64,000 nt of DNA, taken from assembly GCA_964494325.1 (NCBI GenBank), contig CAZBTJ010000005.1, forward strand, positions 1 through 64,000, given 5' to 3'. Shown piece after piece: positions 9,447 through 17,116 of the stretch. Positions within the stretch are counted from its first letter, which is position 1, and each line of letters opens with the position of its first letter. Source of the stretch: JAIPFM01 sp964494325 (lineage in GTDB: Bacteria; Planctomycetota; Phycisphaerae; Sedimentisphaerales; Anaerobacaceae). Under the pieces are notes generated by a model. That model worked only from the letters and a program-made list of their open reading frames with translations, ran no database searches and was not told the origin of the DNA. The translations under genes were made by a program, and so were the position numbers.

Positions 9447-9824
9447 TTATTGTCCTTTCCAAAAGCCATGCTTATTGCAGTATTCTCTGGCCGTGACAGA
9501 TGAGGCAGAAGTGCAGAATTCAGCGACTGGTGCGTTACCTGGGTTGAGGTACTGAATGCAGGATTTGCCATCAGCAATAAGTTCGATCCATTCAATATAG
9601 TGATCTGCATCCATGGGGTGCAATGTGCTGCCGACAGAGACTTTGTAACCTGTGTCCGTTTTTTCAATGACAGGCACGTGTTTTTCCTGAGCTGCATCGG
9701 TGCTGTTTTCCTGAAGCAGGCCCATGGGTTCGCCGCAACAGACCAGTTGACCGGCCGAAGCATGTACGACCTCCACGATGTTGCCGCACAATGAACATTT
9801 GTAAACTTCCAGTTGTTTTGTCAT
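9447..9824 (-). CDS. dfx: Desulfoferrodoxin (two-iron superoxide reductase)
   Basis: A 125-residue protein with both iron centres. Centre I is the N-terminal desulforedoxin domain with YKCSLC at the start and CCGEPM near residue 30. Centre II has its His and Cys ligands in EKHVPV, the STLHPMDADHYIEW stretch and the terminal REYCNKHGFW. Superoxide reductase reduces superoxide to hydrogen peroxide without releasing oxygen, using electrons from rubredoxin, and is typical of anaerobes. The ATG is preceded by GGAAAGGAAAG. It is followed immediately by ferritin, and rubredoxin lies two genes further on. Confidence 0.96.
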   Translation of the reverse strand: MTKQLEVYKCSLCGNIVEVVHASAGQLVCCGEPMGLLQENSTDAAQEKHVPVIEKTDTGYKVSVGSTLHPMDADHYIEWIELIADGKSCIQYLNPGNAPVAEFCTSASSVTAREYCNKHGFWKGQ

Positions 9825-9875
9825 TGTCTTTCCTTTCCATTCCGTTTTTCTATTTGATTATTTTGTTTGGTAGAA

Positions 9876-11057
9876 TTATTCAGCGATGCCAAGGGCTTTG
9901 TGTTTGGCCAGGATGGTGTCAGCCAAATTGTCCAAAGCGGCAAAACCGTTTTCTTTGGGGTGTCCTTTAACCAGCACGGGTTCCAGAATTTCCGCTTTGA
10001 GATTGGTCAACAGGCCAGTGAGTTGCTTGGGCATCTTACCAGCCCAACTGTAGGATCCCACAATCGAGACGTACTTGGTCTTGGGGCGAAGGGCATTGGT
10101 CAGGATCGTGGCGTAGGCGGCCAGAGGATGCGCTTCTGTGAGCACTGTCGGTGACCCAATGATAACAGTCGCGGCATCGACCAATGAGATGGCCATCTTG
10201 CCAATATCTGCATGGGTCAGGTCAAAGCGTTTGACTGTAATACCACGGTCGATTAATGCCTGAACCAGGTGGTTGACCAGTGTGCGTGTGCTGTTGTGCA
10301 TGGACACAAATGGAATCACCACTTCGTTCTTGACCGTGTCACTGACCCAGTCAGCATAGGCATCCAGAATGAGCTTAGGCTTGTCATATATTGGGCCGTG
10401 ACTGGGTGCGATCATCTCAATGTCCAGTGTGGCAAGTTTGTCAAGATGCTTGCGAATGGGGCCTCTAAACGGCATCATGATTTCTGCGTAGTAGCGTTTG
10501 GCTGCTTCGTAGACCAGGGCTTCATCATGCACATACAGATGGCTGCCTGCCAGATGAGAGCCAAAGAAGTCACAAGGAAACAGGATCTTGTCTTCTTGCA
10601 AGTAGGTGCCGAATGTTTCTGGCCAATGCACCCAGGGCAGATCAAAGAACTGCAGGGTTTTGTCGCCCAAAGACAGGGTCTCTCCGTCCTTGATCACGAG
10701 GAAGTGTTCTTCCTCAATATGGAGCAGGTCCATGAGTGTTTTTTTACATTTCTCATTGACTACGACCTTGGCGTTGGGGTACAGGGTCAGGATGTCTGGG
10801 ATTGAGCCTGAGTGGTCCTGTTCCGCATGATGTGCGACAATATAATCAATGGTGTCGATATCTGCGTTAATCACGTTTTCTATCAGACCGTCTTTGAGTT
10901 CCGGTTCGACCGTGTCCAGCAGGGCTGTTTTTTGACTGCCCTTGATCAAATAGGCGTTGTAGGTTGTGCCATCTGGCAGGGGAATCAGTTCGTCAAAGAG
11001 TGTTCTGTCCCAGTCAATTACACCAACGGCAAACACGTTCGGTTTAATCATTCTCAT
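9876..11057 (-). CDS. Flavodiiron protein (oxygen/nitric oxide reductase, Roo/FprA type)
   Basis: 393 residues: a metallo-beta-lactamase-like diiron domain (about 1-250) followed by a flavodoxin domain (about 255-393). The diiron ligand motif HHAEQDH lies near residue 80, with later ligands in the PWVHWPET and PSHGPIY elements. The flavodoxin part starts around VIPFVSMHNSTRT. These cytoplasmic enzymes reduce O2 to water or NO to N2O with electrons from rubredoxin. There is no C-terminal rubredoxin or flavin-reductase extension, so the separate rubredoxin gene downstream is the likely donor. Which gas is preferred cannot be read from the sequence. Confidence 0.95.
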   Translation of the reverse strand: MRMIKPNVFAVGVIDWDRTLFDELIPLPDGTTYNAYLIKGSQKTALLDTVEPELKDGLIENVINADIDTIDYIVAHHAEQDHSGSIPDILTLYPNAKVVVNEKCKKTLMDLLHIEEEHFLVIKDGETLSLGDKTLQFFDLPWVHWPETFGTYLQEDKILFPCDFFGSHLAGSHLYVHDEALVYEAAKRYYAEIMMPFRGPIRKHLDKLATLDIEMIAPSHGPIYDKPKLILDAYADWVSDTVKNEVVIPFVSMHNSTRTLVNHLVQALIDRGITVKRFDLTHADIGKMAISLVDAATVIIGSPTVLTEAHPLAAYATILTNALRPKTKYVSIVGSYSWAGKMPKQLTGLLTNLKAEILEPVLVKGHPKENGFAALDNLADTILAKHKALGIAE

Positions 11058-11113
11058 GTTTTCTTAGTTCCTTGTTGATCAAGTCGTCATTATAAGAAGA
11101 GTCAGATTTTGGA

Positions 11114-11635
11114 CTAGCCAGTAACCAGAGTACTAACCTTGTCCAGGGCCGCTTGATAATCTGGTTCCTGGGTCACTTCGTTAACGATCTGTATATACTG
11201 GACTGTGCCTGTTTTGTCTACCACCAATACGGCTCTTGTGAGCAAACGCAGCTCTTTAATGACCAGGCCGTAAGCTGAGCCAAATGCCAGGTCTTTATAG
11301 TCTGACAGAGTGACCACGCGATCCACGCCAGCAGCACCACACCAGCGGCCCTGGGCAAAGGGAAGATCCACACTCAGTGTCAATACAACGACATCGTCGG
11401 CGAGGTCTGTGGCTTTTTCATTAAACGTTCGAGTTTGGGTGTCACAGACTGGCGTATCCAGAGAGGGCACAACAGAAATGATCAGAGTTTTCCCTGCATA
11501 GTCAGCGAGTTTGATGGGTGTCAGGTCGTTGGCCACCACTTCAAATTCGGGCGCCTTTTGGCCCACTTCAATGGCATCACCCAATAGAGTCAGCGGGTTG
11601 CCCTGGAAAGTTACTTCGTTAGCACGTTCTTTCAT
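11114..11635 (-). CDS. tpx: Thiol peroxidase (atypical 2-Cys peroxiredoxin)
   Basis: 173 residues of the Tpx family. The peroxidatic Cys lies in SLDTPVCDTQTR and the resolving Cys in GRWCGA, spaced as in Escherichia coli Tpx. Tpx reduces hydrogen peroxide and lipid hydroperoxides using thioredoxin. The opening VTFQGNPLTLLG is characteristic. It sits between rubrerythrin and the flavodiiron gene, and would remove the peroxide produced by superoxide reductase. Its Shine-Dalgarno sequence is inside a short inverted repeat (described separately), which may temper initiation. Confidence 0.96.
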   Translation of the reverse strand: MKERANEVTFQGNPLTLLGDAIEVGQKAPEFEVVANDLTPIKLADYAGKTLIISVVPSLDTPVCDTQTRTFNEKATDLADDVVVLTLSVDLPFAQGRWCGAAGVDRVVTLSDYKDLAFGSAYGLVIKELRLLTRAVLVVDKTGTVQYIQIVNEVTQEPDYQAALDKVSTLVTG

Positions 11636-11639
11636 TTTT

Positions 11640-11652
11640 TCTCCTTTGGAGA
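11640..11652 (-). promoter_or_regulatory. Inverted repeat enclosing the tpx ribosome binding site
   Basis: On the minus strand TCTCC-AAA-GGAGA lies immediately before the tpx start codon, so the Shine-Dalgarno GGAG forms one arm of a small dyad. The same arrangement, with a longer stem, precedes the ABC permease gene at 14704. Whether this five-pair stem with a three-base loop forms in RNA is uncertain. Confidence 0.4.
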
Positions 11653-11664
11653 GTGTAAAGTTAA

Positions 11665-11733
11665 GACAGTGTTAGGTGTTAGGTGTTATAGTTTTAAGTT
11701 TTAGGTAGTTGAATGGGCTTTGCCCATGCTGTC
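11665..11733. repeat. Intergenic repeat, copy A: word-like run plus GGGCTTTGCCC dyad
   Basis: A run of GTTAGGT and TTTTAAG words is followed by TAGTTGAATGGGC, TTT and GCCCATGCTGTC. ATGGGC-TTT-GCCCAT is a perfect dyad. Closely similar copies occur at 12976-13060 (inverted) and 14728-14836, all between genes. Confidence 0.75.
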
Positions 11734-11743
11734 TTATGGGCTA

Positions 11744-12316
11744 TTAGTAGTTCAGTGCGTCCAATTCGAAGTAGGCTTGGGGGTGACCGCAGGCTGCGCA
11801 CACCTTGGGGGCGACTTCAGCTTCGTGTACATATCCACATTTGCGGCAGATCCAGCGAACCTTGTTGCCACTCTTGAATACCACGCCATCTTCTATGTTT
11901 TTGGCAAGTTTGAGGAAGCGCTCTTCATGGCGTTTTTCAGCCACTGCAATGGCTCTAAACTGGGCTGCGACTTTTTTGAAGCCTTCTTCTTCTGCAATCT
12001 GGGCAAATTCAGGATACATGGTGGTGGTTTCATGGTGTTCGCCTGCTGCGGCATCCTTCAGGTTTTCCAGGGTGGTGCCTACAACACCGGCAGGGAAAGC
12101 AGCCTGGACTTCAACCTCGCCGCCTTCGAGGAGCTGGAATAATCGTTTGGCATGTTGTTGTTCCTGGGAAGCCGTTTCTGTGAATAAGGCACTGATTTGT
12201 TCCAGGCCTTCCTTTTTTGCTTTTTTGGCAGCCATGTCATAGCGGTTACGTGCTTGTGATTCGCCTGCAAATGCCGTCAAAATGTTCTTTTCCGTTTTTG
12301 TGCCTTTTAAACTCAT
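11744..12316 (-). CDS. rbr: Rubrerythrin
   Basis: 190 residues from the ATG at 12316, which has GGAGACGAG at good spacing; the open frame extends upstream but the extension overlaps perR. The ferritin-like diiron domain (about 1-150) shows the GESQARNRYDMAAKKA helix and the EEGF and AEKRHEERF ligand segments. The C-terminal rubredoxin-like domain has its iron site in WICRKCGY and VCAACGHP. Rubrerythrin is a cytoplasmic NADH- or rubredoxin-linked hydrogen peroxide reductase of anaerobes. It is the first enzyme gene after perR, 32 bp downstream, and is a classic PerR target. Confidence 0.97.
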   Translation of the reverse strand: MSLKGTKTEKNILTAFAGESQARNRYDMAAKKAKKEGLEQISALFTETASQEQQHAKRLFQLLEGGEVEVQAAFPAGVVGTTLENLKDAAAGEHHETTTMYPEFAQIAEEEGFKKVAAQFRAIAVAEKRHEERFLKLAKNIEDGVVFKSGNKVRWICRKCGYVHEAEVAPKVCAACGHPQAYFELDALNY

Positions 12317-12347
12317 GTGACTCGTCTCCTTAATAATGACAAAATAA

Positions 12348-12803
12348 TTATACTGGCATTGGCTGGCAATCGTGACACAGCCCTTCAAAGTACACTGTTT
12401 TTCTGAGAATGGTGAATTGATCCCTGATGCACGTCGGTATCTCGACATTGTCAAAAGGTGCGTGGTGAAAGTCAATGATACGTTTGCAATTTATGCACTT
12501 AAAATGCTGGTGGTCCTCAAGATTGGCATCAAAACGTTTTGCATCGCCTGTGCCCTCGACTACAAAGGCGACACCAATGCGGTTCAGTGTCAATAAGGTT
12601 CTATTGACGGTATCCAGGGAGATATTGGGAAAGGACTGTCTGACATGACGAAACACCATGTCTGCTGAAGGGTGTTCCACCGTTTCCAGGAGGAATTTGT
12701 AAATGCCCAGACGCTGGGGCGTCATTTTGAGGCCCGCCTTTTTGCATTGAGTGCCAAAAGCCAGGAGCTTCTCTTCAATGTGGGTGTTTTGTATTTCAGC
12801 CAT
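12348..12803 (-). CDS. perR: Fur-family peroxide regulator (PerR-like)
   Basis: 151 residues with an N-terminal winged helix (MTPQRLGIYKFLLETVEHPSAD by region, recognition helix around SLDTVNRTLLTL) and a C-terminal dimer domain with HQHFKCINCKRIIDF and a second Cys pair in GLCHDC. The HxHFxCxxC metal-site layout and the setting at the head of a peroxide and superoxide defence run favour PerR over Fur. PerR represses with bound metal and is inactivated by metal-catalysed His oxidation. GAGGTG precedes the ATG. It is probably autoregulated through the promoter dyad upstream. Fur or Zur activity is not excluded by sequence alone. Confidence 0.88.
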   Translation of the reverse strand: MAEIQNTHIEEKLLAFGTQCKKAGLKMTPQRLGIYKFLLETVEHPSADMVFRHVRQSFPNISLDTVNRTLLTLNRIGVAFVVEGTGDAKRFDANLEDHQHFKCINCKRIIDFHHAPFDNVEIPTCIRDQFTILRKTVYFEGLCHDCQPMPV

Positions 12804-12817
12804 AAATCACCTCATTT

Positions 12818-12847
12818 AAGTGTTGTTATAAAGAAGTAGTAGCACTT
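12818..12847 (-). promoter_or_regulatory. Candidate PerR operator, imperfect dyad over the -10 region and leader
   Basis: Arms AAGTGTTGTT and a partner related to AAGTGCTACTACT face each other, with the ends AAGTG and CACTT pairing exactly. The dyad overlaps the -10 element. It does not match the Bacillus Per box closely, so the binding protein is inferred from position. Confidence 0.4.
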
Positions 12848-12873
12848 ATATAGTAGTAACTCCTATTTGTCAA
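12845..12873 (-). promoter_or_regulatory. Sigma-70-type promoter of the perR oxidative-stress run
   Basis: On the minus strand TTGACA (12868-12873) is followed after exactly 17 bases by TATAAG (12845-12850). This is the best promoter match in the window and lies about 40 bp upstream of perR. Repeated ACTACT words flank the -10 element. Confidence 0.75.
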
Positions 12874-12975
12874 CTGCGAAACTGAGCAGAAAATGCAGAT
12901 TCTTTTAGAAATTTGGGATTATGCTCAATTGGAAGGCTAGTTTAGGCAGCACCTTTGCCACTGAACCGCTGATCC

Positions 12976-13060
12976 TGAGTGAGGACTCAGGACCTAGAAC
13001 CTAGAAATAGCATGGGCAAAGCCCATTCAACTACCTAACACCAAACACCAAACACTTAAA
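12976..13060. repeat. Intergenic repeat, copy B (inverted relative to A and C)
   Basis: GGACTCAGGACCTAGAACCTAG words are followed by GCATGGGCAAAGCCCATTC, ACTACCTAACACC and AAACACCAAACAC words. The reverse complement matches copy A closely across the ATGGGC-TTT-GCCCAT dyad and the GGTAGTTGA flank. It separates the perR promoter from the convergent-side end of the ABC permease gene. Confidence 0.75.
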
Positions 13061-13069
13061 ACTGCCCTT

Positions 13070-14704
13070 CTATCTGTGTCGATTCCACGCCAAAGCAAGT
13101 GGTGCTGTGGCAAAGGGTGCCAGGGGCAGGGTGACGACGGCCAACAATGCAAGACTTTCCAGGATGTCTTTGGGATTTCGCCAGATGACCTGTGCATAGA
13201 AGAGATTCAAGGCGATATACAGGAGCAGGGCACTGATGGTCAGATAGGGGTGGACACGCTTTTTCAGGGTGCCGTATACATAGGCGGCAATTGTTCCCCC
13301 GATGATGCTCACGATGAACAGGATAGCCTCTAGCGTATAGAGTGCAGCAAATACAGGTTCAGGGGCACCTAGCGTTTCCGCGAGGGCGGGGATTGTCGGC
13401 CACGTAAAAATGATGATCATCGTGATGATACCTACGCTTCGTCTACCTGAGAGGAGCATGGTGCCAATCAAGCCCAGTGCGGCCCAGGGTATCAGAAAGA
13501 ATGCTATCTGTATTTGAAACAGGTATTGTACTGGTAGGATATCCTTCCCTGTTAACGGTTTATAAAACTGAGTCATATTTATTAGATTGGAGAAGAATGC
13601 TTCAGTATGGTGAGCCTTGCCCGCTGCCGTCAGCAATAATTGAAGCAGGCAGAGTCCTGTGACGAAAACTACCCAGGACATGAAGAGGCTTGCCAGGCAG
13701 GCTTTAAAATACGCCAGCAGTAGTTCACGGTTGGTGACAGGGAGGCTGCTTGTGTAGGCGGGCAACCCTTGGTTTTGTGTTTCCTGTTGGCATATGACGA
13801 AGGCCACGAGTAGGGGGAAACCGACAAAATTCAACAGAAAGGCGAGTGTGAAGTAGACCATGATGAAATCTGAGGGGTTTTTCCAGGGCACTGCCCAGCT
13901 CAGGATGCACCCCAGGATGATCAGGGTTACGCTGATAGCAGGCATGATCCAGCCTTTCTTTATCCAGTGGAACCAGAACAGGGCCCTTTGTGGCGATACA
14001 TTGGTGCAGCTCTTCCAGGGCAGACATGCTGTGAAGGCCCAAACGATTCGGCTCCACAGGGTTGTGAGCTTGATACGTTGTGATCTGCGGTCCAGGGCTG
14101 CGCCTACCAAGGCCAGGCTGATGCATGTGACCCAAAAGACCAGGAGCCCCGGTGTGCTGGATACCTCTTGATGATAAAAATAAAGCAGGCACAGGATATA
14201 GAGCCCTATGGTGGAAAACACGATTTGTAAGGCCGGGACTGCTGGCAGGCTCCAGGCTATGGCGTGGAGAAGGACTATGGAGGCCGTCATATATAGACAG
14301 GGTAAGAGCATTGGCCAAGACGTATGTGTGGCCAAGTTGAAGATCTCTGCGGTCAAGAGATACAGAAATACTCCGGTGATAACAGCCAGCCCCAGTCGGA
14401 TTAGAGCCACGGATCGCATGCGCACGGGTTTGATAAAAAGGTGCTCAGGGAATCCTAATCTGCCTTTCTTTTTGTTGATTTGGGTAAGGCACAGGAATAT
14501 GCCAAAGGCCAACATTTCCATAAAAAATGCCGTGAGATGTGTAATTGGATCGTTTGAGTTAAATAGAGTTAGAGGATCGTCTACAGTTAGAGGGTTGTTG
14601 TACACAAGACTCCCCAGTCCAAGGATCACACTGACTGACACAATAATCCACCAGCGGTTTTCTCGCCAGAATTCCCAGGTGATGGCACGTAGTATTGAAG
14701 TCAT
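13070..14704 (-). CDS. ABC-2-type transporter permease
   Basis: 544 residues with about twelve hydrophobic segments in two halves, each starting with a cytoplasmic stretch and WI or WIM entry helix (residues about 10-30 and 265-290). No ATP-binding motif is present. It pairs with the ABC ATPase encoded just upstream, in a regulator-ATPase-permease order like the YtrA-type operons of Firmicutes. Those are linked to envelope stress or antibiotic response, but the substrate here is unknown. The 132-bp gap to the ATPase gene holds a repeat block and a hairpin over the ribosome binding site. Confidence 0.8.
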   Translation of the reverse strand: MTSILRAITWEFWRENRWWIIVSVSVILGLGSLVYNNPLTVDDPLTLFNSNDPITHLTAFFMEMLAFGIFLCLTQINKKKGRLGFPEHLFIKPVRMRSVALIRLGLAVITGVFLYLLTAEIFNLATHTSWPMLLPCLYMTASIVLLHAIAWSLPAVPALQIVFSTIGLYILCLLYFYHQEVSSTPGLLVFWVTCISLALVGAALDRRSQRIKLTTLWSRIVWAFTACLPWKSCTNVSPQRALFWFHWIKKGWIMPAISVTLIILGCILSWAVPWKNPSDFIMVYFTLAFLLNFVGFPLLVAFVICQQETQNQGLPAYTSSLPVTNRELLLAYFKACLASLFMSWVVFVTGLCLLQLLLTAAGKAHHTEAFFSNLINMTQFYKPLTGKDILPVQYLFQIQIAFFLIPWAALGLIGTMLLSGRRSVGIITMIIIFTWPTIPALAETLGAPEPVFAALYTLEAILFIVSIIGGTIAAYVYGTLKKRVHPYLTISALLLYIALNLFYAQVIWRNPKDILESLALLAVVTLPLAPFATAPLALAWNRHR

Positions 14705-14706
14705 TT

Positions 14707-14725
14707 TTTTCTCCTTTGGAGAAAA
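14707..14725 (-). promoter_or_regulatory. Perfect hairpin enclosing the ABC permease ribosome binding site
   Basis: On the minus strand TTTTCTCC-AAA-GGAGAAAA forms a perfect eight-pair stem with a three-base loop and ends two bases before the ATG at 14704. The Shine-Dalgarno GGAG is wholly within the stem, so it could limit translation of the permease relative to the ATPase. Confidence 0.55.
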
Positions 14726-14727
14726 CA

Positions 14728-14836
14728 GTTTTGAGTTTTGAGTTTTGAGTTTTGAGTTTTGAGTTTTGAGTTTTAGGTTTTAGGTTGAAAAAAGTGTTAA
14801 GTTTTAAGTAGTTGAATGGGCTTTACCCATACTGTC
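14728..14836. repeat. Intergenic repeat, copy C: GTTTTGA heptamers plus GGGCTTTACCC dyad
   Basis: Six perfect tandem GTTTTGA heptamers (14728-14769) run into degenerate GTTTTAG copies, then TAGTTGAATGGGC, TTT, ACCCATACTGTC (14809-14836). The second part is a diverged copy of the element at 11706-11733. Confidence 0.8.
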
Positions 14837-15745
14837 CTATGTTCTAGGTTCTGTGTTCTCACCTTGTCCCTTGACCTGTGCCACAAAGATGTCGTCCAAA
14901 GTCGGACTGGCCAAATCCACGATTTGGGCGTTGAGGCCTTGGGCTGATTGCTTGATACTGCTGATGTCTTGTTTGCATACCATGGACCATTCCATGGGGC
15001 CGCCTTCACAAGTGAGCATGCCGGGCAGAGTCGGGCGTGTTTCAGTGGGGGCGTCCAATATAAGAGTGAATTTGTGGAAGCTGGAGCGGATCTGTTCCAT
15101 TGGATTTCTGAGTATGACACGGCCCTGGTGGATCATGCAAATGGTGTCTGCGACACGCTCCACTTCATCGAGCAGGTGGGACGAGAGCACCACAGTGCGG
15201 CCTTCTTCTGCGATGGTCCGTACGATGGCGCCAAGGATGTCACGCCTTACAACGGGATCCAGACCGGATGAAGGTTCGTCAAACAACAGCAGGTCCGGTT
15301 TGTAGGCCAGGGCCAAGAGCAGGCCTGTTTTGGCACGCTGGCCCCTTGAAAGGTTCTTTATTTTTTGACTGGTGTCCAGGCTAAATTGAGAGATGAGACT
15401 GTTTGCACAGGCTGTGTCCCAGGTGGGGTAAAAGGCCTGGGTGTAGGTCATGTACTGCTTTATGGTCATCCACTCAGGCATGTCGCGGTCTTCAGAGAGG
15501 AAGCCGATCCGTGAGAGCACCTCCTTAGGATGCTGAATCGGGTTCATGCCGAATACACGCACAAAGCCGGATTGGGCCTTGAACAGGCCGAGCATGTGTT
15601 TGATGAGTGTGGTTTTTCCTGCCCCATTTTCTCCCACGAGTCCCAGGACAGTGCCTTGCTGGATACGCAGGTTAACCTGGTTGAGGGCTGTGTGTTTGCC
15701 GAATCGTCTGCATAGATCTGTGATTTCAATGATTGTATTTGACAT
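14837..15745 (-). CDS. ABC transporter ATP-binding protein
   Basis: 302 residues from the ATG at 15745, which follows GAGGGAAAAGGA; a longer in-frame start at 15799 overlaps the regulator gene. Walker A is GENGAGKTTL near residue 40, the signature is LSRGQRAKTGL, Walker B is LLLFDEPSSGLD, and the switch His lies in VVLSSHLLDE. The C-terminal third is the variable domain of ABC-2 type ATPases. It energises the permease encoded downstream. The gene begins 13 bp after the GntR regulator stops, so the three form one operon. Substrate unknown. Confidence 0.92.
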   Translation of the reverse strand: MSNTIIEITDLCRRFGKHTALNQVNLRIQQGTVLGLVGENGAGKTTLIKHMLGLFKAQSGFVRVFGMNPIQHPKEVLSRIGFLSEDRDMPEWMTIKQYMTYTQAFYPTWDTACANSLISQFSLDTSQKIKNLSRGQRAKTGLLLALAYKPDLLLFDEPSSGLDPVVRRDILGAIVRTIAEEGRTVVLSSHLLDEVERVADTICMIHQGRVILRNPMEQIRSSFHKFTLILDAPTETRPTLPGMLTCEGGPMEWSMVCKQDISSIKQSAQGLNAQIVDLASPTLDDIFVAQVKGQGENTEPRT

Positions 15746-15758
15746 GGTCCTTTTCCCT

Positions 15759-16139
15759 CTACGATTGGAGTTGTATGTGCCGCTCGTGCAATAACGCAAT
15801 GATTTGTTCCAGATCGATGTCCATTTGTTGGGCCTCTGTGAGGAGACTATCCGCCCGTTCAGCCAGTATTTTCATTTTTTGCTCCTGAGCCAGGGGAGAT
15901 GCTCCCTCGCTAATGCATACACCGGATCCCTGGCGGGTCTGTACAAGGCCCAGTGTTTCAAGATCTCTGTAGGCTCGAGCGACCGTATTTGGGTTGATAA
16001 GCAGCATCTCAGCCAATTTGCGTACAGGTGGGAGCTTTTCTCCGGGATTGAGCCGCCTTGACGCGATCATATATTTGATTTGGTTGATGATCTGCTTGTA
16101 GATTGGAATGCCATCTTTGGTAGAAATGTGAATCTGCAT
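15759..16139 (-). CDS. GntR-family regulator, YtrA subfamily
   Basis: About 126 residues from the ATG at 16139, which has GAGGTC at suitable spacing. The N-terminal winged helix reads GIPIYKQIINQIKYMI, then GEKLPPVRKLAEMLLINPNTVARAYRDLE by region, which is the GntR hallmark. The C-terminal part is only a short helical tail, as in the YtrA subfamily, not a ligand-binding FCD or UTRA domain. YtrA regulators repress their own operon, usually an ABC transporter, and that is the gene order here. A perfect palindrome in the promoter is the likely operator. The inducer is unknown. Confidence 0.92.
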   Translation of the reverse strand: MQIHISTKDGIPIYKQIINQIKYMIASRRLNPGEKLPPVRKLAEMLLINPNTVARAYRDLETLGLVQTRQGSGVCISEGASPLAQEQKMKILAERADSLLTEAQQMDIDLEQIIALLHERHIQLQS

Positions 16140-16171
16140 TGTATTGACCTCATTAAATTGATTCAACATTA

Positions 16172-16212
16172 ATTGTATTAATACAATAATACAATTGTGC
16201 GTGCCTTGTCAA
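16172..16212 (-). promoter_or_regulatory. Promoter and palindromic operator of the gntR-ABC operon
   Basis: On the minus strand TTGACA lies at 16207-16212, with TATTAT 15 bases on (or TATTGT 18 bases on) as -10. A perfect 16-bp palindrome, ATTGTATTAATACAAT, covers 16172-16187 directly at the -10 and start region, and a second ACAATTGT dyad lies just upstream. A repressor bound here would block transcription; the adjacent GntR protein is the natural candidate. Confidence 0.65.
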
Positions 16213-16364
16213 GGTCCGAAAACAAAAAATTGTAAAAACAGCTTGGGTTGCCATTGGCTCGGGAGGGGGGAAGTGAATCAAGCAAGGGCTCAGGTATGAC
16301 GATAGTTCTCAATAATGGCCTGGTTTCAAAATGCGTCGGAATAATCAATGGAATAGGGATACAT

Positions 16365-17093
16365 ATGCGGAAATCAAATGGACAACCGGAGTACTATAAA
16401 TGGCTGGGGATCGCAGGCATGCTGGTCCTGCTTGTGGGGGGATATGTGCATAGGAAGGTGAGTGCGCATATCAACTCAGGCAGCACTCAGTCAAAGGTTT
16501 CGTTGAATTTACAGGACTTTCCAAAAAAGATTTATGGTTGGGACGGTAATGATCTCGAGATTCCTGCCACGACAGTCAGTTATATGCGGAAAAACTTTGC
16601 AGATGATTATTTCAGCCGCAGATATATCAATAAAGATAAGCATGCCTATGCAGATGTGTATGTGGTGTATTGCACGACCAGACCGGCCAGCATTCTTGGG
16701 CACAAGCCTGAAGTGTGTTATGTGAACAGTGGTTGGATACAGGACGCTAAGGCTGAGTTGAAATCATTTACAACCCGTAGTGGCAAAGAGTTACCCTGTT
16801 TGATGCACCGATTTCACAGACCAGCAGGCAACTATGCTGAGGTGGTAATTCTCAACTTTTACGTGGTTAACGGAAGTGTGCTCACCGATGAGAGCGAATT
16901 CGCCGGACTTATGGGACGTAGGCCGAACATCGGCGGAAAAGAAGCGAAATATGTATCCCAGATACAGATCAGCTCTGTTTACGAGAACAATGTTCTTGCG
17001 ATAGCTCACGATATGGTAGACACGCTATTCGAGTGGTTCCCAAATGAAAATGGCAAGGTTTTATCCGCTACGCTGCAAAGAAATTCGGGCTAA
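16365..17093 (+). CDS. epsI: EpsI-type exosortase-associated protein
   Basis: 242 residues from the ATG at 16365 (earlier in-frame starts at 16296 and 16248 are possible). One N-terminal membrane segment (WLGIAGMLVLLVGGYV) anchors a periplasmic domain with the EpsI family hallmark PEVCYVNSGW, whose Cys is about residue 118 from this start. EpsI proteins (DUF3485) accompany exosortases in exopolysaccharide-linked systems; their biochemical role is not established. The exosortase of this locus is 14 kb downstream, so the two genes usually found adjacent or fused are here at opposite ends of the cluster. A diverged partial duplicate of its 3' end follows immediately. Confidence 0.85.
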   Translation: MRKSNGQPEYYKWLGIAGMLVLLVGGYVHRKVSAHINSGSTQSKVSLNLQDFPKKIYGWDGNDLEIPATTVSYMRKNFADDYFSRRYINKDKHAYADVYVVYCTTRPASILGHKPEVCYVNSGWIQDAKAELKSFTTRSGKELPCLMHRFHRPAGNYAEVVILNFYVVNGSVLTDESEFAGLMGRRPNIGGKEAKYVSQIQISSVYENNVLAIAHDMVDTLFEWFPNENGKVLSATLQRNSG

Positions 17094-17116
17094 GACCGAG
17101 CTGGCTTCAAGACGAC

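Noticed and set aside
9876..12316. Possible CRISPR-like or tRNA elements among the repeats near 11.7 kb
   Set aside because: The repeats are few, irregular, not evenly spaced and have no spacers; no cloverleaf can be drawn.
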